Shown: positions 47,535 to 60,168, counted from the stretch's first letter. The stretch is DNA of 64,000 nucleotides from Thermothelomyces thermophilus ATCC 42464 (GCF_000226095.1 NC_016472.1:3100001-3164000); one strand, 5' to 3'. Numbers and translations: made by a program. Notes: generated from the letters alone by a model not told the origin.

Positions 47535-48448
47535 ATGTCGGCGACAAACAAGCAAGGCAAGATGGTGAGTTTAAATTTAGTTCTCGGCCTACATCGCTGT
47601 GCAAGCGTACTTGTTGACACCGGAGGACTGACAAGGCGGATTGTGCTTAGGCCGGTTACGTACGTACAACTTTCCACGATTCGGCAATGGAGGCGATCGA
47701 GGCCCGATTACTGACATCAAGGTAGATCAATTACCGGATGCGCGTCACCTTGAACGATGGCCGCCAAATGACCGGACAGGTATGGTGACCTCACTCGTCT
47801 CTGTACATGGCCGAGACGGCACTGACTTTGCTTCTGAATAGATGCTGGCTTTTGACAAGCACATGAACCTTGTCCTTGCCGACACGGAAGAGTTCCGCCG
47901 AACGAAGCGCAAGCAGAACAAGCCGGCCGCTCCTGGCTCGTCGTCGACCGCTGCCGCCATCATTGAGCAGGAAGAAAAGCGAACTCTGGGCCTGACGATT
48001 GTCCGAGGCGCCCACATCGTCTCTCTCTCCGTCGAGTCTCCCCCACCCGCAGATCCTAGCGCGCGTCTAGGCAAGACGACAGGCACCGGCATCGCCTCGG
48101 CACTGACAGCTGGACCTGGTGTTGCCCGGCCTGCCGGGCGGGGTGCTGCTCCTCCCATCTCTCTGGCTGGACCTGCCGCTGGTGTCGGAGGCGCTGCTCC
48201 TCCCCCTCCTTTCCCTGGGTTCCCCGGCGCTCCTCCCCCCCCGGGATTCCCAGGCCGTGGTGGTCGTGAGTACAAACCGACCTCTGTATACAGAGTTGCA
48301 CTGGTGCTAACTGGTAGTAGCCCCGCCGCCTGGGTTTGGCGGTGCTTACCCACCTCCGGCCGGCTTTCCCGGTGCTCCAGGTTTCCCTCCCGGATTCCCA
48401 CCCGGAGGAGCGCCGCCCTCTGGTTTCAACCCGCCGCCGCGGAGATAA
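47535..48448 (+). CDS. SMB1: Small nuclear ribonucleoprotein SmB
   Basis: Five exons: 47535-47564, 47651-47659, 47726-47779, 47842-48265, 48321-48448; 214 residues. Exon 1 encodes [10 protein letters not shown]. Exon 2 is nine bases (Ala-Gly-Tyr) between TGCTTAG and GTACGT. Exon 3 gives [18 protein letters not shown] and exon 4 [20 protein letters not shown], the Sm1 motif; [20 protein letters not shown] is Sm2. The C-terminal half is Gly/Pro-rich ([14 protein letters not shown]), as in SmB. Without the micro-exon, three residues between KM and INYRM would be missing relative to human SmB (KMLQHIDYRM). SmB is part of the heptameric Sm ring on U1, U2, U4 and U5 snRNAs. Confidence 0.93.
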
Positions 48449-48976
48449 GGGTCTTGTCTTTGGTTACGTCACTAATACCCGGGTCGCAACTTGCTGTCAG
48501 CTTTTCGAAAGAGCGCTTTTGGCAGCTCGCTGCATACTGCGGAGCTATGGGATAGGCTGGAGATTTGTACCCGGATTTTCGGAGCACGGTTGGTTTGGGC
48601 GGCGTTTAGGGGTTACGAAAACAGCGGTTAGTGGCTAATTGCAGCCCGTGTCCTGGCCGGAAGTTGCGCTAGACTGTTCTTCCCAACATTAACCAAGGGG
48701 CAATAATAGAAGAAACCTGCTACAATATGGTACACCGTGTCAATTGATGCTTTTTTCCTTGATTTCAGGGCAGAGCGAAACTGACCCGTGCCCGAGTGAG
48801 CCAGCTGCAGCATTTATCAAGGTCCGTGCGGGAAGTCCGCTCCCCAACCAAATCCCCAAATTTCTTTCCGAGCGCGGCGCGCCAAGTCCGATCTCGAAGC
48901 TACACTAAACCATCTATCTTCCCGAATCCACCATAAACCGCGACGGAGGCAACGCCAACGCAGCAACACCGTCAAA
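48449..48976. promoter_or_regulatory. Intergenic between SmB and MPC1
   Basis: About 530 bp: SmB 3' UTR and MPC1 promoter. Nothing more specific is visible. Confidence 0.5.
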
Positions 48977-49881
48977 ATGGCCGCCTTTGTCAAAGCCATC
49001 AATGCGAAGATCCGGGCGCACCCCGTTCTGAACTATGTCTGCTCGACACGTAAGTCCCCGCCGTTCCCATCCATAGCCGTCCCGGCTACCCCGGCCGGTC
49101 ATCGCCCAAAGTCCCCGATAAAGCGAAAGTGTTGTTGTCGACGGCGCACAACTACGAGTGGTTGATGTTGCTTTGGAAGACGGTGCAGTGCCCCTGGGTT
49201 GCTCCTAGAGCACCATTCTGTGACCCGTCAACGAGCTTGGGGGACCGCCAATTGCTCCTTTGGGCGACCCCGTGATAGTTGCGTCGGACCTTCTGTGCAG
49301 CTCGCTACCGGACACATACACTGATCATAGAGACTGACGTGTTTTTTCTGACATAGATTTCTGGGGGCCCGTCTCCAACTTTGGCATTCCCGTCGCCGCG
49401 GTCATGGATACCCAGAAGAGCCCGGAGCTGTACGTTGTCCCTCTCGCCTCGCTGCTGTGCACTCGTCTTCGCTTCGGAACCTCTCACCCAACCCCCCCCC
49501 CCACCCTTTTCGTTTCCCTCCACCCTCTTCTGCCTCTCCCTTTCTCCTGCGGAATCTCGCGTCCTCGTGCATGTCTCTTCCATAGACCGAGACTAACCAC
49601 GCTGCCTGAACGACAGGATCTCGGGCCCCATGACCTTCGCCCTCTGCGTCTACTCGGCGACCTTCATGCGCTACGCGCTCGCCGTCACGCCCAAGAACTA
49701 CCTCCTCTTCCTCTGCCACTTCGTCAACGAGGGCGCCCAGCTGACCCAGGGGTACCGCTACCTGCAATGGACACAGTGGGGCGGCCGCGAGAAGGCCGCG
49801 CTGGCCGGCGCGGTGGATGCCGGCAAGGAGAAGGCCGGGCAGGTCGAAGAGAAGGTGAAAGAGCTGGCCGGGAAGAAATGA
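48977..49881 (+). CDS. MPC1: Mitochondrial pyruvate carrier subunit 1
   Basis: Three exons: 48977-49049, 49357-49429, 49617-49881; 136 residues. The sequence runs [20 protein letters not shown], then [20 protein letters not shown] with the conserved Trp-Gly-Pro, [40 protein letters not shown] and [15 protein letters not shown], the complete MPC1 core with its membrane helices. The last 30 residues are a charged Ala/Lys/Glu helix. MPC1 with MPC2/3 imports pyruvate into the matrix. PYC, another pyruvate-using enzyme, is 3 kb downstream on the same strand. Confidence 0.95.
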
Positions 49882-52800
49882 AGAGCGCGCGCGTGTATGC
49901 CATGACACGAGGCGCGTTTTGGGGGGTGGGGGGGGGGGGAGTATTGATCAAGCGGGGTTACCGGAGTCCCAGGAGGGAGGATGCAAATTTACGTATCCCG
50001 CCCAGGTGTACGGGACTCACATTGATTCGTCCTGGGTCGGATGGTAATCCTGGATGCAGCTGTGCTAGTTCAGCATGGCGCGTCGGTTGGGGCTTGCCTT
50101 ACGTGGAGTGAAGGTCTGGACCAATCTTTCCTGCTGCGGGTCTGATCTGTTTTACCTTTTCTGTTGGACGGCGCGGTTGGCCTGGACATAGAGGTGCACG
50201 ATCTCACAAGTTCTTTGGGCGTTATTCTTTGTCCTCGGGCTAGCATAACTACAGCACCGTTGGCTTGGGAGCGATCTTGTGGCGATAGTTAGACGGCAAG
50301 CAGGCCTGGTGTTCCTTGCGCGTTGCTTCTGTTCAACTGTTGGCAGGGTGAGGGGTAGAGCTCATGTCATCGAGCAGTGTCCGTTTGACGGGTTGGCGGC
50401 CAGATAGTTCCTTGATAGTTTTCAAGTTCGGCCATGTCAGGGGCAGGAGCCTCTGAGCACTTCGAACCATTTCTCGGTTGTCTTCCTATCCCCAGGGACA
50501 CAGAGCCTACTGTCCTCGGACAAATACACGCATATGTTATTCTCGTGCTGTGCTAAGACTCGAGGATCAAAGAAATCAGTGCCAAACAGAGACCAGTCTC
50601 TCGGCATCGTTGTTGACAATCGCTCACTACTGTACGGAGTAGACGACGACACATTTGAAAAGGACACAAAGCGAAATGCCAAGACAACCGGAGCAATTTA
50701 AACAAGCTATCTTCAGGTCAGAAGATCGCTCCGGAGCCGGCGCTTGGCAAGGCCTTGAAGTGTCAACGGGCTGGCTCAGAACCCCTCATCAGGGTTGGTT
50801 CAAAGTTGGTTCTCCTCGTCGTGGGGGTTTACGTCTGTCCCCTCCTTGCCCCTTGTGGCGGTATAGCTCGATGTAACATTGGTTCAACTTCTTCCCAGCT
50901 GCAGTACGTAACAGATAGGTTAGCGGCAGAGCTCGCTTCGTGTTTCCCCCAGGAAAAGCGATTGGTGCGCGGGAAAGTCGCATCGAGGACTGGGATCGTC
51001 TAAGGGTACTAATTAGTAGATAATGTACTTTTGGGAGTCCGCTGATTGGTGAGACAGGCATGCGCAAGGACAGATCTGAGTTTCATCAACTGTTCCCGTC
51101 CATATCCATGTCCTGTGTGCATGCGAAAACCCGTCTTGGCGCGCCGGCTCTTCCTGCTGTGTTGCTGGACGATTGTCCCATTGATTTACTTCGTATAATT
51201 AATGTTTTAAAGAACGACACAAGCCGTGGCATTCTTGGCTGCTTCTCCGCTGAACCTCCAGATACACATTGCAAGGACCTTCTCAGGCTGGCAGCAAACT
51301 GGGTCACGTTGCAATAGGCTGCTGCAACCCCTTGACGGTGTAGGCTTCCTTACTCTTGAAGTGCGTGACGGGACTGGTTCGTCAAATGGCAGAGTGACGA
51401 AGTAGCTTGTTGTTGCTGAAAATCCCCGCACTTGTAACACGCATGGAACGAGCGGGATCTTAGCCGCAGGAGTGCAGATGGATGGTTTTTGGATTGGACT
51501 TCTCGGATATCTTAAGGTGCGAGTGGTTATCCTCGACGGACTTATCCTCGGCTAGACGAAAACGTCGGGCCAGCGAGATCTCGTGAGCGCCGGACGGCTA
51601 GCCCGGGACTCGGCGACTGCGGTATTGCCGTCCAAAATATCCCGGAACCTCGGGCAACGGCAGAAGGACCACGCGCCGAGTCTGGGATAACTTGTGATGG
51701 GCGAGGATATCAACGGCTTTACTGGAGTGTGGCCCCTCGTTGCATCCGTGGAAGTGTTGAGAGTTTGGCTGTAGACTCGGCAGAAAAGCTTACATGTCGG
51801 ACCAAACGTTTTCTCTTGTGGTTTGGCTGACTGCACCGATTGGCCCCAACGCGGATGAGGTGAGTCAATGTCTGCAGAGGTGGTTGAGAAGAATTTGCGA
51901 CCGACGGGCATGTCACACAGCGTGGTGCTTCGGCTTGCCTGGCGCGGCAAGTGGTCGGTTCAGGAGGGAACCCCCGCGGCCGAGCTCCCGAAGCCAAGCG
52001 GGCCTTGCTTGCCCGCAGGGTGCCCCAGAATATGGAATTCAAGGTTTTTTTTTCACTTCGCATGTGCAAGATGCGCCTTGGCAGTTTAGCGAAAAGATTT
52101 CATCCAACAATTGGTGGGCTCCGATCACCGGCCCCCAACATGATTGGTGCGCGCCAAAACAAGGCTGGCCAGAGCTTGTCCTTAAACTCGGTCACCCCAC
52201 TAACCCCACTATCAAAACCGATATCAAAAAGCCAGCCAGAGGAAAGAAAATGGATGGAATGGATGGAAATCGACGTCCCGCGCTTTGTTGGGAATGGTGT
52301 ATGTGCAAGTACTTGGAACCGCCTCTGTGGCGTTCCCGCAACTGGAGACTTACGTCGCAGCTTATTGCGAGCAAATTCGTATCACGACGAACATGCTTTG
52401 ATGCGCCGAGTGTTGCATCATTCACGTGTTCCCTCTGTCGATCGATCTGGGAAATCTTATCAGCTGCTTGGCAAGACAAGGCCTCGTCGGCTTCACAAGC
52501 GTCGCTCTGCCTATTTCAGAATTCAGTGTATGTACGCTGGAAAGGAAAGGGCCTGGCAATCACAAGCTTGGGCCTGGACCACTGTTAGAGGATTTGAGAA
52601 ATCCGCGGCGCAGCAAGACGCACCCTTGCCCTAGCGCTCCAAAAGACTGAAGGAGCTTCCAGGTTCCCTCCCTTCTCCAAAATCCGCCCACCCCTCCTTC
52701 CTCGGATTCGTACCAACGTGGTGTCCCGCTTAAGTGGTGCCAGGGTGGTTAGCTGCTCTCCCCATCTCTGATTCGGAACCTGGGATTTTTTTCCATAGTA

Positions 52801-53050
52801 AATAATAACCGGGGGGGTTTGAGTTAGTGCTTCAGCTTGGCCGCGCATATCCAGCGTCCACCCCACCATCGCGTCCTACCCCGCCGTCGCCGTCATACCC
52901 CTGCCAGGATCCATCGGAGCAAGGCGCGCAAACACCCCACCATTACCGTCCCCTCCGCCGCTATTGACTCTTTTTTTTTCTCCCTCCCCCTTGCTTTCCT
53001 CGTCTTTCACTCTGCAACTGACCGCCAGATCGCGCATCAATTGACCCAGC
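49882..53050. other. Intergenic region, 3.2 kb, upstream of PYC
   Basis: Poly-G run at 49929-49939 and one TACGGAGTA at 50633. Two overlapping open frames at 51794-52634 are long but have no start context, domain or repeat evidence and overlap in different frames, so I do not call them. The last part is the PYC promoter with a T-rich run at 52970-52980. Confidence 0.5.
50633..50641 (+). repeat. TACGGAGTA motif copy 5
   Basis: Exact 9-mer in the intergenic region between MPC1 and PYC. Confidence 0.8.
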
Positions 53051-56000
53051 ATGGCGGCCAACAAGCCCGTCGTCAGCAACTATGAGGCCGAGGAAGTGTT
53101 CGAGGAGGGGGATGCCCCCAAGGAGGCCCAGACGGTGCACCGCATCCGGGCCAACTCAACCATTATGCAGCTGAACAAGATTCTGGGTGAGTGCGTTTTG
53201 GGGAGGAGGAGAGGGGGGTGGGTGGTGTTGGTTGGAATCGCGCGGGTCGGGCTGCAGAGGGCGCTCTCCCTCTAGAGCCCTTCCTTTGAAGCTCGCCCGC
53301 CGATGCCGACCTCCCGCCGGGCAGGACCAGAAAGTCAGAGCTAACGAACCGCAGTTGCCAACCGAGGTGAAATCCGTAAGTCCTCAACAAGCCCTGATTA
53401 GTCTACCGGCATGTGCTGACTTTTTGTGCGTTATAGCGATTCGTGTATGTGCGACCCCGATCTTCACTGCGCCTTTGCGACGGACGTTGAGGTGGCTTGC
53501 TCACTCATCTTTTCGCTCCAGATCTTCAGAACCGTGAGTCATAACCGGAATCCGGACCTCCGAGGCTCGGACAGCCCGAGCTTCTTGATACCGTTCCTGA
53601 ATGCTAACACTGGGTGCGCAGGCTCACGAGCTGTCGCTTCACACCATCGCCGTCTTCAGGTGAGACCTGTCGAGTCTCGTCCGTCACTTCCGGCTACTAA
53701 TTGTGTAGCTATGAGGACCGCCTCTCGATGCACAGGCAGAGTATGCCCGCCCACGTCCCTCCATGATTCGACCTGCGCGAGCCCCCCACTGACGACGAAA
53801 CACAGAGGCCGACGAGGCGTACGTCATTGGCAAGCGCGGCCAGTATACCCCCGTCGGTGCCTATCTCGCCGGCGACGAGATCATCAAGATTGCTCTGGAG
53901 CATGGCGCACAGATGATCCACCCTGGTAGGCCGCAACGAACCACAAAACTGTTGAGGGGCGGCGAATTGACCCGCTTCAGGCTACGGTTTCCTGTCTGAG
54001 AATGCCGAGTTTGCTCGCAAGGTCGAGAAGGCTGGCCTTATCGTGAGTACAGCGATATCCTCGTGGTTTCGTCTTCAGGCGGAGTAGCTAACACACCCTG
54101 CCAGTTCATTGGGCCTTCCCCTGAAGTTATCGAAGCCCTTGGCGACAAGCTCTCGGCCAGGAAGATTGCCATTGCCGCTGGCGTCCCCGTCGTCCCGGGC
54201 ACCGACAGCGCGGTTGGGACGTTCGAGGAGGTCAAGAAGTTCACCGACCAGTATGGCTTCCCGGTCATCATCAAGGCTGCTTACGGTGGCGGCGGCCGCG
54301 GCATGCGTGTCGTGCGCGACGAAGCTTCCCTCAAGGAGTCCTTCGAGAGAGCCTCGTCTGAGGCCAAGAGCGCTTTTGGTGACGGCACCGTCTTCGTCGA
54401 GCGTTTCCTCGAAAAGCCCAAGCACATCGAGGTCCAGCTCCTCGGTGACAACCACGGCAACATCGTCCACCTGTACGAGCGCGACTGCTCCGTCCAGCGG
54501 AGACACCAAAAGGTCGTCGAGATCGCCCCGGCCAAGGACCTCCCCACCGAAGTTCGGGATGCCATGCTGAACGATGCCGTTCGTCTGGCCAAGCAAGTTG
54601 GACTTCGTTAGTATCCCTTACCTCATTTGACGTGAAACCATACAATACTGACACAAAGCAGGCAACGCCTCCACCGCGGAGTTCCTCGTGGATAGCCAAA
54701 ACCGCTATTATTTCATCGAGGTCAACCCTCGCATCCAAGTCGAGCACACCATCACCGAGGAGATCACCGGCATTGATATTGTCGCTGCGCAAATTCAGAT
54801 CGCCGCCGGCGCAACCCTGGAGCAGCTAGGACTCACCCAAGACAGGATCACCACCAGGGGCTTCGCCATCCAGACACGGATCACCACGTACGTTTTAAGC
54901 TCCCATCATCACTCCTCTTGGCAGTGTGTTATCTAACAGGCCGAATAGTGAAGACCCGGCCAAGAACTTCCAGCCTGACACGGGCAAGATCGAAGTCTAC
55001 CGTATGCCGAATCCTCCTACTGCGTCTCCACAGTCACTCTCCCAGTGTCGGGATGGGAAGTGAAGAGCTAACACTCTTTCGCAGGGTCCGCTGGTGGAAA
55101 TGGCATTCGTCTTGACGGCGGTAAGTAGTAACCTGCGTTTTCCTTCTCTTTATCCTTTGCGGCTGTCTCCGGGGTCTCTGTGCTCCCGGACTGCCGTTGT
55201 ACAACCTAACCTAACTAAATGAACTTGGTGACTGACATTGTTGGTTAGGAAACGGCTTTGCGGGCGCGGTTATTACCCGTAAGTGGAAGAGAAGAGCCAC
55301 CCTCTCTTGTTCAATTCTCACCCCCCTCTCCCACTCCCTCGTCCCTACCTACCCTACACCAAGCACTGCTTGCATAGGATCTCGACCTTCTGAAGGCGTC
55401 ACATATCTTCCTCCACTGATCTCCAATCGTATGCTGATTCGCGAGGTCTTTAGCACACTATGATTCTATGCTGGTCAAGGTCATCGCTTCTGGCTCCACC
55501 TATGAAATCGCACGCCGCAAGATGCTCCGCGCCCTTATCGAGTTCCGCGTCCGTGGCGTCAAAACTAACATCCCTTTCATTTGCACTCTTCTGGCCCATC
55601 CTGCTTTCATCGAGGGCAAATGCTGGACGACGTTCATTGACCAGACGCCCGAGCTGTTCGACCTCGTTGGCAGCCAGAACCGTGCGCAGAAGCTGCTTGC
55701 CTACCTCGGCGACGTGGCCGTCAACGGGAGCTCTATCAAGGGACAGATTGGCGAGCCCAAACTGAAGACCGACATCGTCATCCCGCAACTGCGTGATGAA
55801 GCCGGAAACAAGATCGACACCTCGCAGCCGTGCACTAAGGGCTGGCGGCAGATCATCTTGGAGCAAGGCCCCAAGGCGTTTGCCAAGGCAGTTCGCAACT
55901 ACAAGGGCTGCTTGCTCATGGACACCACTTGGCGTGATGCCCATCAGTCCCTGCTCGCTACCCGTGTACGGACCGTCGATCTGCTGAACATCGCCCGGGA

Positions 56001-57866
56001 GACCAGTCACGCGCTTCACAACTTGTACAGCTTGGAATGCTGGGGTGGCGCCACCTTCGATGTCGCCATGCGCTTCCTCTACGAGGACCCCTGGGACCGC
56101 CTCCGCAAGATGCGCAAGCTCGTCCCCAACATCCCCTTCCAGATGCTGCTGCGCGGTGCAAACGGGGTTGCGTATTCTTCCCTCCCGGACAACGCCATCT
56201 ACCACTTCGTCGACCAGGCCAAGAAGAATGGTGTTGATATCTTCAGAGTCTTTGACGCCCTGAACGACATCAACCAGCTCGAGGTTGGCATCAAGGCTGT
56301 TCAGAAGGCCGGCGGCGTCTGCGAAGGCACCGTCGTGTACAGCGGCGACATGCTCACCAAGAAGAAGTACACCCTCGAGTACTACATGGATTTGGTCGAC
56401 AAGCTGGTGGCTCTCGACATTGATGTCCTGGGTATCAAAGACCCGGCAGGTGTTCTCCGTCCGAGGGCGGCAACGCTGCTCGTTGGAAGCATTCGGAAGA
56501 AGTATCCCGACCTCCCCATCCACGTCCATACGCACGACTCGGCCGGCACCGGCGTCGCCTCCATGGTTGCCTGCGCCATGGCCGGCGCTGACGCCGTGGA
56601 TGCTGCTACCGACAGCCTTTCTGGCATGACGTCCCAGCCCAGCATCAACGCCATCATTGCCTCGCTTGAAGGCACTGAGTACGATCCCGGTCTCAATGTC
56701 CAGCATGTCCGCGCCCTCGACACCTACTGGTCTCAGCTCCGCCTCCTTTACTCGCCGTTCGAAGCTCACCTCACCGGCCCTGACCCCGAGGTGTATGAGC
56801 ATGAGATCCCGGGTGGTCAGCTCACCAACATGATGTTCCAGGCTTCTCAGCTCGGCCTTGGTTCCCAGTGGCTTGAGACCAAGAAGGCTTATGAGCAGGC
56901 GAACGAGCTTCTGGGCGACATTGTGAAGGTCACTCCTACCTCCAAAGTCGTCGGTGACCTGGCGCAGTTCATGGTCTCCAACAAGCTCACGCCCGAGGAT
57001 GTCAAGGCTCGTGCTTCCGAGCTGGACTTCCCCGCCTCCGTCCTCGAGTTCTTCGAGGGCCTGATGGGTCAGCCCTATGGCGGCTTCCCGGAGCCTCTGC
57101 GCACCAATGCCCTCCGTGGTCGCCGCAAGCTGAACCAGCGCCCTGGCCTCTTCCTCGAGCCCGTTGACTTCGCCAAGGTTCGGAAGGAGCTCGCCAACAA
57201 GTTTGGAGGCCCGGTCACCGAGTGCGACGTTGCGAGCTACATCATGTATCCCAAGGTGTTTGAGGACTACAAGAAGTTCGTGGCCAAGTATGGCGATCTG
57301 TCGGTGCTTCCGACCAAGTACTTCCTCTCCAAGCCCGAGATTGGCGAGGAGTTCCACGTCGAGCTTGAAAAGGGCAAGGTGCTCATTCTCAAGCTTCTCG
57401 CCGTCGGCCCGCTCTCCGAGAACACCGGCCAGCGCGAGGTGTTCTACGAGATGAACGGCGAGGTCCGCCAGGTGACGGTTGACGACAAATTGGCGGCGGT
57501 CGAGAACGTCAGCCGGCCCAAGGCCGACCCCACCGACACGAGCCAGGTTGGTGCGCCCATGGCTGGTGTGCTGGTGGAGCTTCGCGTCCATGACGGCTCC
57601 GAGGTCAAGAAGGGTGACCCCCTTGCGGTTCTGAGCGCCATGAAGATGGTACGTTTTCTCTGCTTCTTCGCTCTCGTTGAGAGAAAGGAAAACAGTTTAA
57701 CGAAAGGAAACAAAGTGAGGCTGCTGCTAACACATAGGGAAAAAAAAAGGAAATGGTCATCTCGGCCCCGCACAATGGCGTTGTTTCCCAACTGTCGGTG
57801 CGCGAAGGCGACTCGGTCGACGGCTCGGATCTTGTCTGCCGCATTGTCAAAGGCGACGCCAAATGA
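53051..57866 (+). CDS. PYC: Pyruvate carboxylase
   Basis: Fifteen exons: 53051-53186, 53355-53375, 53437-53444, 53522-53533, 53622-53659, 53709-53740, 53806-53925, 53981-54042, 54105-54606, 54662-54887, 54949-55001, 55085-55120, 55249-55278, 55454-57648, 57750-57866; phases all agree, 1,195 residues. Biotin carboxylase: [33 protein letters not shown] (ATP loop), [20 protein letters not shown]. Carboxyltransferase: [43 protein letters not shown]. The C-terminal biotinyl domain has AMKM with the biotin lysine at 57643-57645. The acidic N-terminus lacks a presequence, so it is probably cytosolic, as in other fungi. It makes oxaloacetate from pyruvate. Exons 2-4 are micro-exons (21, 8, 12 nt). 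The last intron has two in-frame acceptors 12 nt apart. Confidence 0.97.
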
Positions 57867-60168
57867 GAAGAAACCAGTGTCACATTCAAGCCAGATTCGT
57901 CGCATCCACAACCCGGTATTTGCCCCAGTGGGGTGACTAGAAGGTCTGGATAGCTCGGCTCTCCCGTTTGCACCTGGAATCTCTGGGGCAGGATTGAGGG
58001 CGGAAGAAACCAGGATCCAGTATGCATGACGGGTTAAGGGGAACAGCGTCGGTGGACAACACCCCCCCTTCAAAGTAGGCTTCCGGACTGGAAACGATCG
58101 CAGACAAAAGAAAAAGAACCCCAGAAGGATCAGTTGTCTGTTGTTCTAAAGAAGCTCTATAACCAAGGTAACTTTCTAGAGTAAGCAATTCACAAAAGGT
58201 GTTCCGATTGAATGCCTGTGTTTATCACTATCTTGTGCGTGACAGGGATTGCTCCGATGGAATTGGTGCTCATGTGTTGGGCATGTTTGTCGAGTGTCCC
58301 CTTTCAGCCTCCTTCTCGTCCTCATCTGCTCCTCTCGGAGAGAATAACGGTTAATGAACAGGTCATAGTGAGCTACGGTCCGTCTCGTGTACTCACTCTT
58401 GTATACCTCGTCTGGGACCGCCCGGCGTGTCAGGCGTTGGCTTGATGGCCTCAAAACGTCGATAAGCCCTGTAATAGCGACCCGCGGTCCCGGAGCATCC
58501 TGCTGTCGTCACCTTATTACTACTAATACCTCCTGGAGATCCGTCTGTCCAGGGGCGATACACCGATCGATATTCCCACCCATCTTCTTTGCTTTTGGCA
58601 ATTCGTGCCTCCTCGCTCATCGTTGTCGCGTGAACAAGATACCGGGCAGGAAGGGGACAGGAAGGCTGTTTAGCACCCGTTTCGTGGGTCAACGGGTCTG
58701 AGGAAGGAACAGCAGGGTGTGCTGCTCTGCAGGCGAGGCGAGCGAGACCGTGCGATCTATTACCGCTGTCCGTACCCATTGGGTAAAGAGCCGTGGTCGA
58801 AGGGAACCTTTTGATGCGGAGAACGTTGAATGATCGTTTTACGGACCGGGTTTTCCAGGCACGTTTTAACCGGGCCGCGGCGTCGAGAATGGAAAGGCTC
58901 CTCTTGCCGCCTGTATTCTCAGGACTTTCGTGCCTAGTTGCTTGCATAATTAATAACCTCCTCTAGAAATTGAACCTTGCGCCTTCTCTCGGTTTCTTCT
59001 CTTCTTCCACCGTAAAGAATTCTACCTGCAGAGATCTGGCAGAGTGCGAAAAAAAAGTTGGGATTTAATAAATGTTCAAGGTTCAAAAGGCGGCATCAAG
59101 AATGCTTCTTTTAATAAGAATCGATTGATAGCTATATCTTCAGTGTAGAGTATTTGACTTCCCAGAGCACCTTCTTTGTCACCTTTGGCTTTTCGGACTC
59201 ACCATTCATGTTCTTCTAGTTACAAGTTGATGTATGTTCCATCATGGTCATTCTGGTTCTCTGAAGAATTTCTCGGCCTTGTGTTCTACGTTTATTTCAT
59301 TTCATACCAAATAATTATCTGGCCAAATCTAGAAACCTTATTCTTCTTTGCCTCGAAAGGTGATCAATCTACATTCGAAGCTTCTGGTGAAACCCCGAAG
59401 GTAATAATCAAGCTCTAGGTTGGCAACTCCATTCTCCATGGCTCTCTTCTTCGCTTCCTTTCTTCATCATTCACAATCAAGCCTATCCTCCTTGCCGCTC
59501 AGACGTCTTCCTCCGCGGGATGTCTACTTGTAATTAGCTACGTTTGACGACAGGTAGATGGGACCTCTGTCTCGTCCTATCCACGGATATTCGAGATTAC
59601 TCCTGAGGGTACGGATATGGATACTATACTACTCCGTACCTATATACTAGTAATTAGCAGAAGAAGCGGGACGTCAAAAGACGGCGCGGATGGGGCTGCC
59701 GATGCGGTCTCGCCCGTGCGCGTGTGTAAGTCCGCCGATCAGTCGCTGTCATGGCGCCACAAACGGCGCGCCGATTGGGCGGACCGAGCCCGGGCCCCGA
59801 CCGGTGGAGGCGGAGACTCGAGGCTTGAGCGCTGCCGCAGTTGCCGGATAAGGCCAATGATACGAAATACGGCAAGGACTGTGTCTTGGTGTAAGCCTCT
59901 CCACACCGGGGCTTAGATCATGGTTATGACGGGTTTTACACTAGGGACCAGAGAGAGCAGGAAATGCTGGCGAAGGGTACGAAGATCATGAGGCGTGGCA
60001 AGGCACACATCCCCCCTCGTCGGCTTCGCTGCGTTTTTTTTTTTTTTTTTTCATCCTATAAGTAAGTAAGCCCGAGATCATCTGTCAAGCAACTCGACAT
60101 TCGACAGTTTCGTCCTAATTACACCTTACACCCAAACCAACCCTCGCGGCACCCATCAGCACCACAAA
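57867..60168. other. Intergenic region, 2.3 kb, partly AT-rich
   Basis: Downstream of PYC. A lower-GC part covers about 58940-59420. TACTCCGTA occurs at 59630-59638 and poly-T at 60035-60051. A minus frame at 58393-58947 is open but has no family features. The right end is the promoter of the YbjQ-type gene. Confidence 0.5.
59630..59638 (-). repeat. TACGGAGTA motif copy 6
   Basis: Exact reverse complement TACTCCGTA upstream of the YbjQ-type gene. Confidence 0.8.

Noticed and set aside
51794-52634. Two overlapping plus-strand open frames of 227-264 codons upstream of PYC
   Set aside because: They overlap in different frames, show no domain, no third-position bias like neighbouring genes and no splice context.
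55450-57591. 713-codon open frame antisense to PYC
   Set aside because: Shadow of the strongly biased PYC exon 14. No recognisable domain.
58393-58947. 184-codon minus-strand open frame downstream of PYC
   Set aside because: Starts MQATRHESPENTGG but has no family signal; its composition resembles the surrounding intergenic DNA.
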